Assembly (NCBI GenBank): GCA_949318235.1
Contig: OX439134.1
Coordinates: forward strand, 23,271,162 to 23,335,161
Reading direction: 5' to 3'
Source: Ecdyonurus torrentis
Taxonomy: Eukaryota; Arthropoda; Insecta; Ephemeroptera; Heptageniidae
DNA: 64,000 bases
Below are positions 60,507 to 64,000 of this stretch, one piece after another (position 1 is the first letter of the stretch; every line of letters starts with the position of its first letter). The translations under genes and the position numbers were made by a program. Below the pieces are notes generated by a model. That model had not been told where the DNA came from and searched no databases. It worked only from the letters and a program-made list of their open reading frames with translations.

Positions 60507-60827
60507 TTAAGGGAGTAGGGTACCGACCTTATATCACAAAAACTAGAATGTGTTTTGGGTCTAAATTTGGTATCACACCTAGCCATGATAAAAATGTCAA
60601 TATGTTCGAATGTCTTGAAAAAAAGAAAAAAATTATTGAAATTAATATTGAGCTTTTTGGGCTTAAAATTTCAAAAAAATCACATAAAATCAAATTGAAC
60701 GGTAACCCCTTAAATTTTTTATATATTTGAATTTGTCTCAAGCTGAAGTATCATTGTGCAAAATTTCAGATTTTTTTGTGGTTATAAGTTTGAATCTAAT
60801 GGCCGACGTCGGTACCTACTCCCTTAA
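60507..60827 (+). mobile_element. MITE family I copy 1
   Basis: Terminal inverted repeats TTAAGGGAGTAGGGTACCGA and TCGGTACCTACTCCCTTAA, with TTAA at both edges. Probably within the 3' UTR. Confidence 0.92.
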
Positions 60828-62459
60828 TACAAATTTTTTGTCAAAACTTAGACAAATATTACTGTATAAATTAATGGTAATAATAAATATAATTATAAAT
60901 TTTCATCAAATATAAAGCAAATAAAATTAATAGTAAAAAATGCTGGTTATAACTGAAGATTCACATAAAAAAAAGTATTTAAAGGTAAAAAAAAATTATC
61001 ATTCCACTTTAAGATGATCTGATATGTAGCTATAGCTGGGTGGTAACATTAAATAAAATATAGAAACTTAAAATTAATTAATTTGTTAGTTTTAATTGCT
61101 GTGATTTGCGATCAAGTATATTAATTAATTAAATACTCTTTGACTTAATTAAGTTATTGCAAATATTTTGTACAGAAACGTATTTATCAAATATCGTCGT
61201 GTCGTTTGCATTGCATTTTCTAGACGTTGCCTCATATTTTTGTTACAATCATCTTTGCTACTTGCTTATTGTTTATTATTATTATTTTTTTGGTCACTTC
61301 ATTTAAGTCCTCTTATTTTTATTTTCAATGTATTTTTAGTGTTGTCTCCACATAATGAAAAATATTAGTCCTCAGGAAAAAAAAAAAAAAAAAAAAAAAA
61401 CTTTCAGAATCTTTTAAAGTTTTTTTTTAAAAATATTATTTTGAAAGATCCAATAAGACATAAAATTGTATTGTTAATTGTAATTATTGATCTTAATTAA
61501 ATCAATATATAGGAAGTCACATTACAACAAGAGTATGGAAAACAAGTTTTTTTAATGTAAAAAATCAAAGTTAATTCAAGATACAGAAGGTACATGGTAT
61601 AATTCGCCATTTTACTGTCATCACAACTCGGTTTCCTTCATATAACTTGTAATTTTGACATACGTCATACAAGGTGACAGAGCCACGTCGTCTCTCAGGT
61701 ACAATACATTATGTACCTGAAAGAGAAGAAGGGACACAAAATTTTCCCTCTTTCAGCGCTAAATTTCCCCTCTTTTTTTTATTCATCTGGTGTCATGTTT
61801 CGTACCTGATGCTACCTAGGCAAACTACACTACACCAGTTAATTATAAAAATAAAGCTGTTATCACAATATGCAATATAATTGTTATCTATGCATGGGTA
61901 CCTAATATAACTTAAATCATTAAGTCAACTCTTGTTCTTGTGAAATTACAAAAGGGACCCAGGAAATGGTCATTTCACACGATGGAAATGCTTTAACATT
62001 GGAAATAAATCCTCTTTTGGTTCAAAATTAAAAGTTTACTAATAAAAAAAAAAATGAGCTGTCATTAGAAAATGCAATACAAAATTATCATTATTAATTA
62101 TATACAACTTAATTTCTTATAATTTTATGACTTTTTTTTTCTTTTTCTTCTTCTTTTTTCTTTTTTTTTTTCATTTAGAAACTAATATTTTGAGGCAACT
62201 GCCACAGTAAATCAACTTTATTTTAACGGATTTTTTTTTAACACTAATAGTATGTTTTAATTTCGAAGTATCATTTGTAATTCCAAAACTGTGTTTGTTG
62301 TGTTGAACAATTAGTTATTGTTATTGATTTAAATGTTATTGTAGATATATACATAGATATATATGTGTACAGTGTTAAATAATATCACTATATAGGAGGG
62401 AAATGTATTGTAAAATTTGGTACATCAAATTGTTATTGGTTTATTTAAAAATAAAATTA
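60828..62459. other. AT-rich downstream DNA
   Basis: Poly(A) at 61378-61400 and T/C-rich runs at about 62130-62170. No exon or repeat family of this window recognised. Confidence 0.5.
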
Positions 62460-62769
62460 TTAAAGGCGCAGAACAAGCTGAACAAAAAAATTTGCTTAAT
62501 GTCCTCACGTACCGGAATATCAAAGTTGATTTGGCCGTAGTCATTGATTTCTAATTTATTGTTCACTCACAAAAAAGTTAGCTAACCACAATGTCGTCGC
62601 TTGTTTTACGTGTGCGTGGATCAGTGAGCTGTGACGCCAGAGTCACATCTGACATTTCGTGAATGTAAAATAAATTAAAAATCAATGACTTTGGCCAAAT
62701 AAACATTGATTTTAAGATATGTTAGGATTTTAAGCAAATTTTTTTGTTCAACATGTTCTATGCCTTTAA
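62460..62769. mobile_element. MITE family L copy 3
   Basis: TTAAAGGCGCAGAACAAGCT to AACATGTTCTATGCCTTTAA. Arms more diverged than at 44.6 kb. Confidence 0.87.
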
Positions 62770-63296
62770 TGGTAAGTAAAATTTGGTAAGATGAAACCAA
62801 ATTGTGTGGTATATAGATTTATGATCACATTTTCTATTTAGGTTGCAGTGCATACATAACAGTAAAGTAAATTAGCTGTCTTTGTTATTTTGAACTATGA
62901 ACCAAGCTCCAAACCTTTTGTTTTTCTATCATTTTTTGATAGAAAATTCACAACTTAAATTATACATACTTATATTCATTTCCCGATTAAAAAAGCACAG
63001 TAATAATAATTCATACCACTAAATATACTAAATTTTATGTACATTTTCCCCCCAAAATAAATTATATTTAATAGTAATTAAATTTGCATTTAATCCACGA
63101 TATATAAAAAGTGACATATGTCAGAAAATTGTTCACATATTGATAATAAATATAATGGAGTTAATTCGTAGACTTATTAAATATCAAAATTAATCAGAGC
63201 GTACATTAATTGACTTTTGAGGATATCAGTTTATTTAAAAATTCATATCTTGCAGAACTGGTCAAACTATAAAGATCAATAATAATAAAAAAATGA
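62770..63296. other. AT-rich downstream DNA
   Basis: Nothing recognised. Confidence 0.5.
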
Positions 63297-63755
63297 TAGA
63301 ATTAGCAGCACTGGCCTTACTTAATTACCACAGTAAAGTTGTATGAAGTTTTTGTCATGTTTTAATGACATTATCAATCAAAGAAGAGATTTACTTGAGC
63401 ACATCACTGAGCAGTGTTGTACTGTACTGTGATGTGCTCAAGTAAATCTCTTCAATATTGATTTGTATACAAGTTAGCAGCTTCAGTAGCCAGTTCAATG
63501 TAAGCCTGGTGATGAGCTGATTACATTGAACTGGCTACTGAACCTGCTAACTTGTACACAAGTTAATATTGAAGAGATTTACTTGAGCACATCACAGTAC
63601 AGTACAACACTACACACTGATGTGTGCTTAAGTAAATCTCTTCTTTGATTGATAATGTCATTACAATGACAACACTTATATAAACATTATAACAAAACAC
63701 TGAGCCACGTGACACCACTCCGTGCTAGGTAAGTAAGGCCAGCACTGCTAATTGT
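63297..63755. mobile_element. MITE family D copy 3, with internal rearrangement
   Basis: Outer arms TAGAATTAGCAGCACTGGCC and GGCCAGCACTGCTAATT. The interior repeats the arm TACTTGAGCACATCAC four times in alternating sense and carries a family E hairpin at 63450-63560 in its centre. Confidence 0.82.
63450..63565 (+). repeat. Family E hairpin unit, single copy
   Basis: ATTGATTTGTATACAAGTTA and GCAGCTTCAGTAGCCAGTTC with the complementary arm. Sits at the exact centre of the family D palindrome. Confidence 0.85.
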
Positions 63756-64000
63756 ATATTTTTCTACAGTTGGTCGTAACTGCGATGGTTTTTCATTCAA
63801 TTAATAATAAGATTATCCTAAATATTTGCAGTTATTGTTATTTAAAAATAATTTATTTTCTTTTTTTAAATTAAATTTAAATTCTCTTTGTAAATTTGTC
63901 ATAGTGTTTGATTATATATTTATTAATGTAGCACATTAATAACTGCCGTTTTTCGAGTCCATACATTGAAAATAATAGGGAATATAAACAGAAAATTAAT
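63756..64000. other. AT-rich sequence to window end
   Basis: No feature seen. Confidence 0.5.

Overview
This window is nuclear genomic DNA from an animal, almost certainly an arthropod and most likely an insect. Genes have GT-AG introns and there are no operons. The intergenic DNA is AT-rich, with long (TA)n, (CTTT)n and (TC)n microsatellites and a very dense load of transposons. The two complete genes encode proteins that read like insect orthologues. The order of insect cannot be fixed from the sequence alone; a large, repeat-rich genome is implied.

Genes. (1) Two small minus-strand exons at about 2.3-2.7 kb look like the last coding exons of an unidentified cysteine-rich protein. (2) A complete three-exon p24/TMED cargo-receptor gene lies on the plus strand at 12.4-16.4 kb (205 aa). 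(3) A complete V-type proton ATPase 116 kDa subunit a gene (Vha100-1/ATP6V0A type, 838 aa, 16 coding exons per transcript) runs on the plus strand from 21.67 to 60.37 kb. It has two alternative fourth exons (at 38.6 and 43.6 kb) that reading phase forces to be mutually exclusive. Both complete products act in the secretory and endomembrane system, but nothing in the sequence shows that they are co-regulated.

Layout. 0.2-1.9 kb: two inverted, truncated Penelope-like elements carrying the GIY-YIG endonuclease domain, between (TA)n tracts. 2.3-2.7 kb: minus-strand exons. 3-12 kb: non-autonomous DNA transposons, a field of GGTTAACC-type palindromes and a long (CTTT)n. 12.4-16.4 kb: TMED, whose second intron carries direct duplications of both its own splice junctions. 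16.4-21.6 kb: nested MITEs and 105-bp hairpin repeats, then a hAT-type element with an exact 8-bp target duplication ending 92 bp before the V-ATPase start codon. 21.7-60.4 kb: V-ATPase exons among large introns that hold a pogo-like element with a nested hAT, a three-level hAT nest, an antisense LINE with a 650-codon open reverse-transcriptase frame, and many MITEs. 60.4-64 kb: downstream DNA with further MITEs and no recognised gene.

MITE labels used below (all defined here by comparing copies inside the window): A = palindromic, TTAAAGGCCTTGTCAACTTA ends, TGACGTCA core; B = palindromic, about 480 bp, contains TGCTAGCAGACGACTTTG; C = about 345 bp, TTAAAGGAATAGACCA ends; D = ATTAGCAGCGCTGGCC ends; E = 105-bp hairpin unit; F = about 112 bp, ATGCTGTTCGTAAACCC ends; G = TTCTAAAACAAGACATTGTC ends; H = about 205 bp, GGTCTTACCATAGTGAAGAG; I = about 320 bp, TTAAGGGAGTAGGGTACC ends; J = about 290 bp, TATAGACCCCTTGCACATCC; K = about 310 bp, TATAGGGTGTATGC ends; L = TTAAAGGCGTAGAACACC ends; N = about 165 bp, CACATCCGCTTCCGTTTC arms; Q = about 240 bp; R = about 127 bp. 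Families A, C and L share TTAAAGG termini, as expected of T2/Kolobok-type elements with TTAA target sites.
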